A stretch of 64,000 bases of DNA from Petrimonas sp. IBARAKI (GTDB taxonomy: Bacteria; Bacteroidota; Bacteroidia; Bacteroidales; Dysgonomonadaceae): NCBI GenBank assembly GCA_002356435.2, contig AP018040.2:744001-808000 (forward strand). Direction: 5' to 3'. The notes beneath the pieces are model-generated. The model had not been told where the DNA came from, ran no database searches, and saw nothing but the letters and a program-made list of their open reading frames with translations. Of the stretch, positions 42,513 through 52,386 are shown piece by piece. Each line of letters opens with the position of its first letter. Within the stretch, counting starts at the first letter, position 1. A program made the position numbers and the translations under genes.

Positions 42513-43862
42513 ATGAAAAGAGTACGCATCATTATCGCAGTCCTTATTCTGTTCATGCTCTTGGGGGGTATTCTTTACATAAACCCTCTCCTGCCGATTA
42601 TTACCGGTTATGCAGCTAAAAACCTGTCGTCGGGCATCTTCCTGGCTAACCGCACACAGGAATCGATGGAGGCAACCGACCTGAATTTCTCATTTATCCG
42701 ATTCGTGAAAAACAGGGTCGATTCCAGGAGTAAAACCGTGACAAGCCACTTTCTCTGGCATACTTCGCATACTTCTTTCGTGAATGGCTATGGCAACATC
42801 CTGGTAAACGACTACCCCGTGAGTGATATAGAGGCACGTCCTTATCCGGTTGTGCCGGTTTTACCGGAAAACCCCGACACGATTGCATGGCCCATGGGGG
42901 ACCTCATTGTCGACACCATCCCTTCCGGTATCGACATGCAACAACTCAACCTTGCGGTGGAACAGGCATTTGCCGATACTGTCCCCTACAAGGGTACATT
43001 TGCGGTGATGGTTGTTTGTCAAGGACAACCGGTTGCGGAAAAATATGCTGATGAATTTAGTACCGAAACCCTTTTTCTGAGCTGGTCGATGGCCAAAAGC
43101 TTTATCAATGCCCTGGCCGGTATTCTGGTGAAAGAGGGTAAACTGGATATATATGCGTCTGCCGGCATGGATGAGTGGAAGAATGACGAAAGGCGTAACA
43201 TCACCATCCACCACCTGATGCAGATGAACAGCGGCCTGGAATGGAACGAAGATTATGGAAACAGCTCCGACGTGAACAACATGTTGCACAAGGAGGGTGA
43301 TATGGCGCGGTTTGCCAGTTCGAAACCACTGGAGTATTCCCCCGGTTCGGTATTTGAATACTCATCGGGATCTACCAACATTGTTTCTTACCTGATGCGC
43401 AAGGCAATTGGAGACGATGCAGAGTATTTCGCTTTTCCGCGTGAACAACTTTTCAACAAAATTGGGATGCGCAGTGCTGTTTTTGAGGTCGATGCATCGG
43501 GTACTTTTGTGGGGTCGTCCTACCTCTATGCCTCCTTACGTGACTATGCGCGCTTTGGCTTACTTTACCTGAACAACGGCAACTGGCAGGGTGAACAGAT
43601 CCTGCCAGAAAACTGGGTTGCATACAGCACCACTGCGGCAAACGGTTCCGATAGAAGTTACGGTGCATTTTTCTGGCTGAACCAAGCTGGCATCGACTAT
43701 CCCGATGTGCCCCGCGATATGTTTAGCTGCCGCGGCCATGACGGGCAGTTTATCTATATTATTCCATCGAAAGAACTGGTGATCGTCCGGACCGGTTTTT
43801 CAAAAAATGGAGAGTTTGACCATAACGGATTTGTAGCGGGAATTGTTGATGCTATTAAATAA
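42513..43862 (+). CDS. Membrane-anchored serine hydrolase (class C beta-lactamase fold)
   Basis: A 449-residue protein with an N-terminal membrane helix (about residues 4-24) and a large exported domain. The nucleophile S192 and general base K195 are in SWSMAK, followed by the tyrosine motif YSSGSTN near 290 and the HDG motif (RGHDGQFIYI) near 410, as in class C beta-lactamases and 6-aminohexanoate-dimer hydrolases. It more likely hydrolyses a peptide or ester in the periplasm than beta-lactams. The start at 42513 gives the helix. Confidence 0.92.
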   Translation: MKRVRIIIAVLILFMLLGGILYINPLLPIITGYAAKNLSSGIFLANRTQESMEATDLNFSFIRFVKNRVDSRSKTVTSHFLWHTSHTSFVNGYGNILVNDYPVSDIEARPYPVVPVLPENPDTIAWPMGDLIVDTIPSGIDMQQLNLAVEQAFADTVPYKGTFAVMVVCQGQPVAEKYADEFSTETLFLSWSMAKSFINALAGILVKEGKLDIYASAGMDEWKNDERRNITIHHLMQMNSGLEWNEDYGNSSDVNNMLHKEGDMARFASSKPLEYSPGSVFEYSSGSTNIVSYLMRKAIGDDAEYFAFPREQLFNKIGMRSAVFEVDASGTFVGSSYLYASLRDYARFGLLYLNNGNWQGEQILPENWVAYSTTAANGSDRSYGAFFWLNQAGIDYPDVPRDMFSCRGHDGQFIYIIPSKELVIVRTGFSKNGEFDHNGFVAGIVDAIK

Positions 43863-43869
43863 CCCAATC

Positions 43870-43914
43870 AAACCTCACTGTTACCAAACTTGAGAGGTCG
43901 GTTGCTGAGGTTTT
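43870..43914 (+). terminator. Probable terminator after the serine hydrolase gene
   Basis: AAACCTCA (43870-43877) pairs with TGAGGTTT (43906-43913) across a 28-base loop containing weaker pairing, and TTTTG follows. It is a loose terminator candidate. Confidence 0.4.
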
Positions 43915-43960
43915 GTTACAAAAATCTTTCAAAATCTTTCATATATTAAATTTCATTGCG

Positions 43961-43968
43961 TAAATTTG
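43961..43968 (+). promoter_or_regulatory. Candidate -7 promoter element of the malic enzyme gene
   Basis: TAAATTTG with TTTC 20 bases upstream. Just before it, AAAATCTTTC is directly repeated twice at 43921-43940. Confidence 0.5.
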
Positions 43969-44004
43969 TGTAATTATTTAGGTTATACTTAAAAATCCTG
44001 CACA

Positions 44005-46305
44005 ATGTCAACTAAATTACGCGAAGATGCTCTCAGGTATCATGCCGAGGGGCGTCCCGGAAAAATAGAGGTGATTCCCACCAAACCCTACAGTTCCCAA
44101 CACGACTTATCACTGGCATATTCGCCCGGTGTGGCCGAACCGTGCCTCGAAATAGAAAAGGATGAGCAAAAAGCTTACGAATATACTTCCAAAGGGAACC
44201 TAGTGGCGGTTATCTCTAACGGCACAGCAGTGCTGGGTTTGGGTGATATCGGTGCTGTTTCGGGAAAACCGGTGATGGAAGGGAAAGGGCTGCTTTTTAA
44301 GATCTTTGCCGGAATAGATGTTTTTGACATCGAGATCGACGAGAAAGATCCGGAAAAATTCATCGAAGTGGTCAAAGCTATTTCTCCCACTTTTGGAGGG
44401 ATTAATCTGGAAGATATCAAAGCACCCGAATGTTTTGAAATTGAAGAACGGTTAAAAAATGAACTGGATATCCCTATCATGCATGACGATCAACACGGAA
44501 CAGCCATTATTTCATCTGCAGGATTGCTTAATGCGCTGGAACTGACAGGAAAGAAGATCGAAGAGGTGAGGATTGTGGTGAATGGCGCGGGTGCAGCAGC
44601 CAATTCCTGCACAAAACTTTACATGGCGTTGGGAGCCAAATTGGAAAATATCGTGATGCTCGATTCTCGGGGAGTAATATCGAAAAATAGGACCGATCTG
44701 AACGAACGGAAAAAACCGTTTGCTACCGAACGGAATATCTCAACCTTAGCAGAAGCTGTTGCAGGGGCGGATGTCTTTCTCGGACTTTCGGTGGCCGATG
44801 TGCTGACCGTTGAAATGGTTCAATCGATGAATAAAAATCCGATTGTCTTCGCATTGGCGAACCCTAATCCGGAAATAGCGTATGAATTGGCTATCGCCGC
44901 CCGGAAAGATATTGTTTTTGCGACGGGACGTTCCGATCATCCCAACCAGATAAACAATGTGCTGGGTTTTCCCTATATTTTCCGTGGGGCGTTGGATGTC
45001 CGTGCTACCTGCATTAACGAAGAGATGAAGGTTGCCGCTGTCCGTGCTATTGCTGATCTGGCAAAAAAGGCAGTTCCCGATGTGGTGAATGCCGCTTATA
45101 ACTTGAAACGGTTGAGTTTCGGCCGCGATTATATCATTCCAAAACCACTCGACAACCGGTTGCTGACAGTTGTTGCACCAGCAGTTGCCAAAGCGGCGAT
45201 AGCGTCTGGAGTTGCCCGGAAACCCATTGCCGACTGGGAAGAGTACAGCGAAATTCTTCGTGAACGGATGGGGTTGGACAATAAAATGTTGCGCCGTTTC
45301 TACGATATGGCAAAACAAACCCCTAAACGGGTGGTTTTCTCGGAATCCAACCACTTGAATATGCTCAAAGCTGCTGAGACCTGTGTTAACGAGGGTATCT
45401 GTTATCCGGTTTTACTGGGCAATGAAGAAAAAATAGCCAGCATTGCTGCCGAAAATCAGATCAGTCTAGAGGGAGTAGAAATTGTTAATCTCCGCCACGA
45501 TAGGGAAGAATCCAGGCGGTTGCATTACGCGAAATTGCTTTCGGAAAAGCGGAGCCGCGAGGGGTATACTTTTCAGGAAGCTGCCGAGCAGATGTTTAAC
45601 CGCGACTCTTTCGGGATGATGATGGTGGAGTCTGGCGACGCGGATGCACTTATTACCGGTGTTTTCGGGAAATACCTCGATACCATCAATCTCGCCAAAG
45701 ATATTATTGGCATTCGTGAGGGCCTTAATCACATTGGAGCCATGCACATTGTCAACTCGAAGAGAGGCGTGCTCTTTCTTGCCGATACGCTTTTTAACCG
45801 TCATCCAAATTCCGATGTACTTATCGATATTGCCCGTTTGGCTAATTCTACGGTAAAGTTTTTCGCTCATGATCCGGTGATTGCCATGCTTTCCTATTCC
45901 AATTTTGGTGACGACAAAGTGGGAAGTCCTGCCAGTGTCCACAAAGTGGTGGAAGCATTACACCGGGATTATCCGGATATGGTGGTGGATGGTGAAATGC
46001 AGGTGAACGTGGCGTTGAATAAAGACTTCAGAGATGAGAAGTTTCCTTTCACCAAGCTGAAAGGAAAAAATGTGAATACGTTGATATTTCCTAACCTGAG
46101 TTCGGCAAACACAGCATATAAGCTACTTCTGGAAAGTGGAGTCGGCGACATTATCGGTCCAATCCAGATGGGATTGAACAAGCCGGTTCATATTTTAGAC
46201 GTGGGCATGTCGGTCCGCGACATTGTGAACATGACGGTTATTGCTGTTATTGATGCTATTGTAGAAGAGAATATCTCTGTCAATAAGTTGAAAAGGGTGG
46301 AGTAG
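44005..46305 (+). CDS. maeB: NADP-dependent malic enzyme with phosphotransacetylase-like domain
   Basis: A 766-residue malic enzyme of the MaeB type that oxidatively decarboxylates malate to pyruvate, making NADPH. The malic enzyme half (about 1-425) has [12 protein letters not shown], the metal-site motif MHDDQHGTA and the cofactor motif [12 protein letters not shown]. The C-terminal half (about 430-766) has a phosphate acetyltransferase fold, likely regulatory rather than catalytic. Its 3' end overlaps the convergent mgtE by 26 bases. Confidence 0.96.
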   Translation: MSTKLREDALRYHAEGRPGKIEVIPTKPYSSQHDLSLAYSPGVAEPCLEIEKDEQKAYEYTSKGNLVAVISNGTAVLGLGDIGAVSGKPVMEGKGLLFKIFAGIDVFDIEIDEKDPEKFIEVVKAISPTFGGINLEDIKAPECFEIEERLKNELDIPIMHDDQHGTAIISSAGLLNALELTGKKIEEVRIVVNGAGAAANSCTKLYMALGAKLENIVMLDSRGVISKNRTDLNERKKPFATERNISTLAEAVAGADVFLGLSVADVLTVEMVQSMNKNPIVFALANPNPEIAYELAIAARKDIVFATGRSDHPNQINNVLGFPYIFRGALDVRATCINEEMKVAAVRAIADLAKKAVPDVVNAAYNLKRLSFGRDYIIPKPLDNRLLTVVAPAVAKAAIASGVARKPIADWEEYSEILRERMGLDNKMLRRFYDMAKQTPKRVVFSESNHLNMLKAAETCVNEGICYPVLLGNEEKIASIAAENQISLEGVEIVNLRHDREESRRLHYAKLLSEKRSREGYTFQEAAEQMFNRDSFGMMMVESGDADALITGVFGKYLDTINLAKDIIGIREGLNHIGAMHIVNSKRGVLFLADTLFNRHPNSDVLIDIARLANSTVKFFAHDPVIAMLSYSNFGDDKVGSPASVHKVVEALHRDYPDMVVDGEMQVNVALNKDFRDEKFPFTKLKGKNVNTLIFPNLSSANTAYKLLLESGVGDIIGPIQMGLNKPVHILDVGMSVRDIVNMTVIAVIDAIVEENISVNKLKRVE

Positions 46306-47647
46306 GGCCGACCAACACTTTGCTGGCCACGGTGAAATAGATGAGTACACCTAATATGTCTGCGATGGATGTTATAAGGGGGGCGCTTGCCGTTGCCGGA
46401 TCAATTTTCAGCCTCGTGAATAGGAAGGGCAGGATCATCCCGATAATGCTTCCCGCAATAACCACCAGCGTCATGGTTATAACGAGAATCAAAATTATTT
46501 CAGGAGCACGGACTGCTGCTACCAAACTTACTCCTGCAGCCATTGTCAGGCCTAAGAGTAACGAAACAATAAACTCTTTTCCCAACAGTTTTATCCAATC
46601 CCTTGTCTGAACATCGCCCATGGCCAATGCACGGATCATAAGTGTTGCGGATTGAGAGCCGGCATTCCCGCCACTGTCGATAAGCAAAGGAAGAAAAAAA
46701 ACAAGGGATATGGCGGAAGCCAGCACGTTTTCAAAGCCGGCTATGACTGCTCCTGAAAAGATATTTACGAAAACCAGTGTTGTAAGCCAGAATACCCGTT
46801 TCTTGTACAAAAAAGTAACGGTTGCCTGTAACGGACTGATAATGGCGTTTTGTACGGCGCCGAACTTGTGAAAGTCCTCGGTTTGTTCTTCTTCGGCTAC
46901 ATCAAAAATATCATCAACGGTTACAATGCCCAGAAGCGTTCCGGCACTATCGATCACGGGAAGTGCTACCCGGTCGTGGTCCTTGAACATGCTTACACCG
47001 GTCTCCTGGTCGTCGAATGCGCTCAGTGCCGAAAATTTATAATCGATAAGTTCTCCGATCATCTGTTCGGGCGAGGCCAGGATTATTTCACGTATGCGAA
47101 TATCGTCGATAAGGCGCCAGTTGTTGTCCACTACGTAAATTACGTTCAGTGTTTCGGAGTCTTGTCCGTATTGGCGAATATGCGCCAGCGTTTGTTCAAC
47201 CGTGAAGTGGGGTTTAACGGCTACGTATTCCGGTGTCATCAGCCTACCTATGCTGTCTTCGGGATATCCAAGAAGTCTGGTTGCCATCTCCCTGTTTTCG
47301 GGAGTAAGCAACTGCATAAGACGTTGTGTTACCTTTCCGGGAAGTTCCTCCAGAAAAGCTGTGCGATCGTCTGGCTCCATATCGTTGAGCAGATCGGCTA
47401 CTTTTAAAGCATGTTGCGCCAGTCTCTCTATAATCTTTTCCTGCTTGTCGTGCGAAAGCTCCTGAAAAACATTTTTTGCTTGCTCACGCGTCAGAAAACG
47501 GAACAATATCACTGATTCAAATTCGCTACTTCGGTCGATAATGCCGGCAAGTTCAAGGTGATCAAATTCGTGTATGGCGTTTCGCAACGTTGTCCATTCT
47601 TTCCTTTTGATTAGTTTAAGCAGTTCTTTTTCGTTACATATAGTCAT
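46280..47647 (-). CDS. mgtE: Magnesium transporter MgtE
   Basis: A 455-residue magnesium channel. Residues 1-130 form the MgtE N-terminal superhelical domain (HDKQEKIIERL, LLNDMEPDDRTAFLEELP). Two CBS domains at about 137-265 act as the Mg2+ sensor, and five transmembrane helices follow from about 285, with the family motif DSGGNAGSQSATLMIRALA and the pore segment DPATASAPLITSIAD. This is the complete architecture with no visible defect. The gene is convergent with malic enzyme and they share 26 bases. No M-box-like leader was recognised. Confidence 0.96.
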   Translation of the reverse strand: MTICNEKELLKLIKRKEWTTLRNAIHEFDHLELAGIIDRSSEFESVILFRFLTREQAKNVFQELSHDKQEKIIERLAQHALKVADLLNDMEPDDRTAFLEELPGKVTQRLMQLLTPENREMATRLLGYPEDSIGRLMTPEYVAVKPHFTVEQTLAHIRQYGQDSETLNVIYVVDNNWRLIDDIRIREIILASPEQMIGELIDYKFSALSAFDDQETGVSMFKDHDRVALPVIDSAGTLLGIVTVDDIFDVAEEEQTEDFHKFGAVQNAIISPLQATVTFLYKKRVFWLTTLVFVNIFSGAVIAGFENVLASAISLVFFLPLLIDSGGNAGSQSATLMIRALAMGDVQTRDWIKLLGKEFIVSLLLGLTMAAGVSLVAAVRAPEIILILVITMTLVVIAGSIIGMILPFLFTRLKIDPATASAPLITSIADILGVLIYFTVASKVLVGPTPPFSTY

Positions 47648-47731
47648 AATAGTTTTCTTTGTGTCTTTCCTGTCTGGAGGTCCTGCTCTTACAGGAAAGG
47701 GCGGTGAGAATCACTGCCTTGTTTGAAAAGA

Positions 47732-47739
47732 CAAAGGTA
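47732..47739 (-). promoter_or_regulatory. Candidate -7 promoter element of mgtE
   Basis: TACCTTTG on the minus strand, 84 bases before the mgtE start codon. No TTTG at the proper -33 spacing. Confidence 0.4.
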
Positions 47740-47881
47740 ATCAAATTAAATCAAAATGACGCGATGTTTCAGGATGTTTGGTTGTGCAACAGGATTTACT
47801 GTGTCAATTTGAAATCCAAAGTGATGTTTTAGATTCCTTTCGGCATTTAGGATAACGACAATATGGAGCGATGTAAGATTA

Positions 47882-48412
47882 TTACTCAAAAAATGAAAAA
47901 TGCACATTCCCGTATTTTCTCTCCGATACAAAATGAGGATGAGCGGAAAAGTTTTGTTTTCTGGAATGCTCCAGAATAAAAACTCCCTCGGGTTTCAGGA
48001 GTTCTTTTTTGAAAATAAGGTCGGGAATAGTGTCTATGGACTGTAAATCGTAAGGTGGATCCGCAAAGATAAGGTCGAACTTCTGTTTTACCGATTGGAG
48101 GTATTTAAACACATCGGCTTTTACCGGGAATAACTCTTTCGCACCCAGTAACTCCTGTGCTTTGCAAATAAAGTTGTAGTGGTTTTGATTCGTCTCAACG
48201 TTTACAACAAACGGACATCCGCGGGATACAAATTCCAGGGCTACGCTGCCTGTTCCAGAAAACAAATCCAGGGCTGTAGTTTCTTCCCAGTCCACCCGGT
48301 TATTGAGTACATTAAACAGGCTCTCACGCGCAAAATCAGTTGTGGGCCTTGCTTTAAGGTTTGCAGGAACCGGAATCCGCCTCGACTTATATTTTCCACT
48401 GATGATACGCAT
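47882..48412 (-). CDS. rsmD: 16S rRNA (guanine966-N2)-methyltransferase
   Basis: A 176-residue SAM-dependent methyltransferase that modifies G966 of 16S rRNA. It opens MRIISGKYKSRRI, followed by RPTTDFARESLFNVL, the SAM loop LDLFSGTGSVALE and the N-MTase motif DPPY near residue 118, all diagnostic of RsmD. It is followed at some distance by mgtE on the same strand and preceded by the DUF3822 gene with a 16-base gap, a pairing common in Bacteroidota. Confidence 0.95.
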   Translation of the reverse strand: MRIISGKYKSRRIPVPANLKARPTTDFARESLFNVLNNRVDWEETTALDLFSGTGSVALEFVSRGCPFVVNVETNQNHYNFICKAQELLGAKELFPVKADVFKYLQSVKQKFDLIFADPPYDLQSIDTIPDLIFKKELLKPEGVFILEHSRKQNFSAHPHFVSERKYGNVHFSFFE

Positions 48413-48428
48413 ATAAAGTGTTTAAAGT

Positions 48429-49286
48429 TCAAAATTCAGGGTTCAGAGTTCCGGGTTTAAGGAAATCATTTCCAATTTCCAGCCGAAAGGCGTCCATATC
48501 CAAAAGAATATCGGTTGGAATATAGTTTTCGTTTCCAGGAGGGAGCAAATTGAGCTCTTCCACGTTTTTAATGAGTTTTTTCAATGTGGCAATGCTTTCT
48601 TTGTTATCCGGTAAATTTCCCGAAAGGACCAAAAGATCGGAATTTTGATCCAGGGATTGTTTTTCCCATACATTCACAATATTGAATAGCGCATCATATT
48701 TGTCCTTATCCGGATAGGTGTTGGCAGACAGTAACGTTGACCCTGAAAAGCAGGTTACGGAAACCATTTCATCGTGAAAATCCACAAAACATCTTTTTCG
48801 CCTGTCTACCACCCGATAGTTGGCAAAAAAGGGAAGAAGCCGGGCTTTATGGCTGAAAAAGGAAGGATTCCACAGGTTCCTACATAGAAACGAATAAACC
48901 TCTTCGTCCAAATCAAAAAGGATACGGCAGCTACTTTCAGAAATGTAATTATTTAAAACCTTCCCGCTCTCTCCGTGAATATTAAATTCAAAAAGTTCTT
49001 TTGCTTTTCTCCATTCAAAATAGGCGTCAGGAACGATCGTGTAACGGGGTGATACAATCGTTACAAAGGTTTTTTTAAAAGGCTGTGAGAAAAAATTGAC
49101 CTCAAAAAATGTTTTTTCGATGTTTCCTATTAAAGATAAGTTTTTACTGAATGTTTTTTCCTGGTAATGGAACACCGACTTATCGGCTGGTGAAAAGATA
49201 CAAAAAGAAAATCCATCCGGCATAAGCCGAATGGATAAAGTATACTTTTCAGATTGAGCTAAATCAATATTTTCCGGTAAAAACAT
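48429..49286 (-). CDS. DUF3822 family protein
   Basis: A 285-residue soluble protein of DUF3822, which in Bacteroidota is regularly found upstream of rsmD. It starts with a strand-rich part (YTLSIRLMPDGFSFCIFS) and later has RRKRCFVDFHDEMVSVTCFSGSTLLSANTY, a pattern suggesting a duplicated actin-like (ASKHA) domain, but nucleotide-binding residues are not evident. Function unknown. The constant neighbour suggests a link to ribosome modification (inference). Confidence 0.82.
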   Translation of the reverse strand: MFLPENIDLAQSEKYTLSIRLMPDGFSFCIFSPADKSVFHYQEKTFSKNLSLIGNIEKTFFEVNFFSQPFKKTFVTIVSPRYTIVPDAYFEWRKAKELFEFNIHGESGKVLNNYISESSCRILFDLDEEVYSFLCRNLWNPSFFSHKARLLPFFANYRVVDRRKRCFVDFHDEMVSVTCFSGSTLLSANTYPDKDKYDALFNIVNVWEKQSLDQNSDLLVLSGNLPDNKESIATLKKLIKNVEELNLLPPGNENYIPTDILLDMDAFRLEIGNDFLKPGTLNPEF

Positions 49287-49313
49287 AACCCAGTGCAGTG
49301 TTTACTGCTGAAA

Positions 49314-50015
49314 TTATTCCCAGTTTCCGGCGTTATTGTTAGCCACTTGAAGGGATCCAACCATCATACCCGGATACCTGTCTCCTGGACGATCCAACAC
49401 CTCTTGGATTTTCTGGTTCAACAGTTTCTTGTCCAGATCGCCCAAATAAACCGTGTAAGGAGTTTTTGCTTCGAAAACCTGTACCGGATAACCAGAGGCT
49501 GTAATCAGAGAATCCACTGCCATTTCAAATTTTGTACCGTTTCCGAAAGGAACGAAGGCCAATGAATCGGGATTGATTCTTCTGTTCGGGAAAAGTACTT
49601 CGGCAGCAGGAGCATAGATAGAGTCACGCATAAGCTGAGGAGCATTTTTGCTTTCATCCCACAAGCCTGCAGCACGGATCGCTTTTTCGTCTCCGGTGCG
49701 GATAATGCTCATGGCTTTCGCTTCAGTCATTCCGGCTTCTAATTGCTCTTCGGTAAGGTCTCCCGATCTGGCAACAGATGCTACCTTCCCGGTTTTGATG
49801 AAATCTGCCAATTCATTGAAATTAGCCGTATATGAACCTTTTTGCGTACGATAAGCAACCTGCGATGTGCGAATGTCAACCAGACGCTGGATGACTGCGT
49901 TGTCGCGACGTTTTACCTCTGCATTGAAGTCAATTGGGCCTTGAATACTTTTCCAGCAAAGGAAAGCTAATAGGATGATGGCTGCTACTAAAAGCACTCT
50001 TACTACAACTTTCAT
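49314..50015 (-). CDS. Membrane-anchored protein of unknown function
   Basis: A 233-residue protein conserved, as I recall, in Bacteroidales. An N-terminal anchor helix (about 4-21) is followed by a long helix containing AVIQRLVDIRTSQVAYRTQKGSYT and FNELADFI, which resembles the pseudopilin pattern of an anchored helix with a conserved Tyr/Gly turn, although no prepilin cleavage site is present. The C-terminal part has FGNGTKFEMAVDSL, and a later TPYTVYLGDLDKKLL segment. It lies upstream of DUF3822-rsmD on the same strand with a 27-base gap. Confidence 0.6.
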   Translation of the reverse strand: MKVVVRVLLVAAIILLAFLCWKSIQGPIDFNAEVKRRDNAVIQRLVDIRTSQVAYRTQKGSYTANFNELADFIKTGKVASVARSGDLTEEQLEAGMTEAKAMSIIRTGDEKAIRAAGLWDESKNAPQLMRDSIYAPAAEVLFPNRRINPDSLAFVPFGNGTKFEMAVDSLITASGYPVQVFEAKTPYTVYLGDLDKKLLNQKIQEVLDRPGDRYPGMMVGSLQVANNNAGNWE

Positions 50016-50074
50016 GGATGTTTGTTTTTAATTTTTTATTGAGTTTTTAAATTATTATTTTTGATTTTAGAGTA

Positions 50075-50082
50075 CAAATTTA
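50075..50082 (-). promoter_or_regulatory. Candidate -7 promoter element of the 49314 membrane-protein gene
   Basis: On the minus strand this is TAAATTTG, 59 bases before the start codon. The -33 position is AT-rich with no exact TTTG. Confidence 0.4.
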
Positions 50083-50132
50083 GAAAAAGAATAATAAATG
50101 TGCTACATTTACCACAAAAATAACTCAAAAAA

Positions 50133-51557
50133 ATGATAAATCGGTATTTTATCGAAAAAATCAACGAAAATTTCGCTTTCGATTTTACTGCCGATCAACG
50201 TTCTGCGGTTGCAAAGATAGTTGATTTTCTTTACTCGCGGTCAAATAATCAGGTCTTTTTGCTGAAAGGATATGCGGGGACAGGCAAGTCTTCCCTTATT
50301 GGTAGTTTGGTTAAAACGATGTCGCAATTCAATCAAAAAGCCGTTTTGCTGGCTCCGACGGGACGTGCGGCGAAGGTTTTTTCGACATATGCCGGTCAGC
50401 CGGCATTCACTGTTCATAAGAAGATTTACCGGATGGACAAGTTTACTGAAGGACCCGGTACTTTTTCACTAGCCGAGAATAAACACAAACATACACTGTT
50501 TCTCGTGGATGAAGCATCTATGATCAGCAACGACAACAGAGAGTTCTCCATTTTTGGATCGGGCCGGTTGCTGGATGACCTGATGGAGTATGTTTATTCC
50601 GGCGAAGGAAACCGGCTACTACTTATTGGTGATAAGGCTCAATTACCACCTGTGCAGCAGGATTTCAGCCCGGCTCTTGACGAAAAAACGATTGAATCTT
50701 TTTTTTTCGAAGTCGTTACCTGCACACTCACCGAAATAGTGCGTCAATCAGAAGAATCGGGAGTTCTGGTCAACGCAACGATGTTGCGTAATGCCTTGCG
50801 GAAGGGTAATACTGTTGACTTTCCCAAATTCAATGTCGATACATTCAACGATGTGAAAAGAATAACCGGCACGGAGCTTATTGATGAGATCTCGTCGGCT
50901 TACAACCGTGACGGTATTGAGGAGACTGTTGTGATTTCGCGTTCCAATAAACGGGTAAACGCTTACAATATGGGTATCCGTAATACGGTACTTTACCGGG
51001 AAGAGGAACTTTCGCCGGGTGATTTGCTGATGATTACAAAAAACAATTACTATTGGGCAAGTGATATGGAAAATGTTGACTTCCTGGCCAATGGCGAGTT
51101 TGTGGAGGTCGTACGTGTTCGCCGGGAGGAAACAATGTATGGATTCCGTTTTTGTAATGTCCTGCTTCGGCACAAAGATTACGGAGTGGAGTTCGAAGCA
51201 AAAATTAATCTTGATAGCTTGCACACCGAGGTGCCCGGCCTAACCCGTGAACAAAACGAACAGCTCTTCGCAGCCATAAACGGAGATTATGCTGATATTT
51301 CCCGGAAAAGTGCCCGGTACAAAAAAGTAAAGGAGAACCCCTATTTTAATGCACTTCTTGTGAAGTATGGATACGCCGTTACCTGCCACAAAGCGCAGGG
51401 TGGAGAATGGAAAAACGTTTTCCTGGACCTGGGGTACGTGAATGAATCGCATATGGGCGATAATTTCTACCGCTGGCTTTACACTTCAATAACAAGAAGT
51501 TCACAAATGTTATATCTTGTGAATTTGACAAACGATTTTATTGAAGGAAACAAATAA
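50133..51557 (+). CDS. ATP-dependent DNA helicase, RecD/UvrD-like
   Basis: A 474-residue superfamily 1 helicase. Walker A GYAGTGKSS is at residues 46-54 (K52), Walker B LVDEASM follows near 125, motif III is GDKAQLPPVQQDF, and the C-terminal part has VTCHKAQGGEWKNVFLDLG with YTSITRS as motifs V and VI. It has the RecD2-like core without an N-terminal accessory domain. It is probably a repair or recombination helicase. The gene has its own short upstream region, with TACATTTA near the -7 position. Confidence 0.93.
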   Translation: MINRYFIEKINENFAFDFTADQRSAVAKIVDFLYSRSNNQVFLLKGYAGTGKSSLIGSLVKTMSQFNQKAVLLAPTGRAAKVFSTYAGQPAFTVHKKIYRMDKFTEGPGTFSLAENKHKHTLFLVDEASMISNDNREFSIFGSGRLLDDLMEYVYSGEGNRLLLIGDKAQLPPVQQDFSPALDEKTIESFFFEVVTCTLTEIVRQSEESGVLVNATMLRNALRKGNTVDFPKFNVDTFNDVKRITGTELIDEISSAYNRDGIEETVVISRSNKRVNAYNMGIRNTVLYREEELSPGDLLMITKNNYYWASDMENVDFLANGEFVEVVRVRREETMYGFRFCNVLLRHKDYGVEFEAKINLDSLHTEVPGLTREQNEQLFAAINGDYADISRKSARYKKVKENPYFNALLVKYGYAVTCHKAQGGEWKNVFLDLGYVNESHMGDNFYRWLYTSITRSSQMLYLVNLTNDFIEGNK

Positions 51558-51621
51558 TGATTACTTTTGTGGTCGAATTTATCCCGTTTTTTAACAAAAA
51601 AGCAACTGAAACCGGATAATC

Positions 51622-52284
51622 ATGGAAAAGAAAAACGAATATATCGATAGGCTGCTTCAGAACTTACAAAGCCTTGAAGCAAAGGTTTCCGCCATCAAAC
51701 AGGATGAGTCTGTTTCTTTCTCTTTCTTTCGCGACGCGTTTCAGAAGGGGCAGGAGGTGATGCGTTTGCTTCATGAACTGGAAATGTTTCAGATAGAAGA
51801 TATGAAACACCAGATGGAGAAACTGATGTTGTTCTTGTCGGAAAGTAAACTGCGAAAGCCTGAAGAGGAGGTGAAAAGTATTGATCCTCCTGCTGCGCAG
51901 GAGGAGAAGTTAGCCCACTTCCGGAAAAATGCTTATGCGGAAGGTCTCGCTTTACCCACATACACCAATCCCAGGAATACAGAATCGAAAAAAGAAGAGG
52001 CCTCTGAGGAGTTTTCCGGTGTGATCCGTTCGGTAAACGATGTTATTCAGGCACCTCCTCCCAAGTTGGATGTCAAACGCGGGCTGAGCCTGAATGACCG
52101 GTTTTATTTTCAGCGAGAATTATTTGATAACGATCGTGAAGCGATGAATGCGATGATGATCCGCCTCAATGCATTCGATAATTATGGAGATACCGAACGG
52201 TATTTAAGAGAAAAAACCTCGTGGGATTTTAAGGACGAGAGGGTGAAAAGTTTTTTGGAACTGCTGAAAAAGGGTTTTGAGTAA
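51622..52284 (+). CDS. Coiled-coil protein of unknown function (Bacteroidota-conserved)
   Basis: A 220-residue cytoplasmic protein. Residues 1-75 are predicted helical (YIDRLLQNLQSLEAKVSAI, ELEMFQIEDMKHQMEKLM). A flexible middle is rich in Glu, Lys and Pro, and a conserved C-terminal module contains LSLNDRFYFQRELFDNDREA, MMIRLNAF and WDFKDERVKSFLELLKKGF. I recognise this C-terminal module from other Bacteroidales genomes but know no function. It lies between the helicase and rsmI on the same strand. Confidence 0.75.
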   Translation: MEKKNEYIDRLLQNLQSLEAKVSAIKQDESVSFSFFRDAFQKGQEVMRLLHELEMFQIEDMKHQMEKLMLFLSESKLRKPEEEVKSIDPPAAQEEKLAHFRKNAYAEGLALPTYTNPRNTESKKEEASEEFSGVIRSVNDVIQAPPPKLDVKRGLSLNDRFYFQRELFDNDREAMNAMMIRLNAFDNYGDTERYLREKTSWDFKDERVKSFLELLKKGFE

Positions 52285-52386
52285 ATTGTAATTGCTCTGC
52301 GTTATGAGTCGCTGTGTTGATGTTTTCTCCCAAACGATCGAATAGCGATTGATTTACAGCTAAATAAAAACCGAATAACAATTAAA

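Noticed and set aside
47746-47931. 61-codon minus-strand frame between rsmD and mgtE
   Set aside because: It overlaps the rsmD end in another frame, has no ribosome-binding site or domain, and contains the mgtE upstream region.
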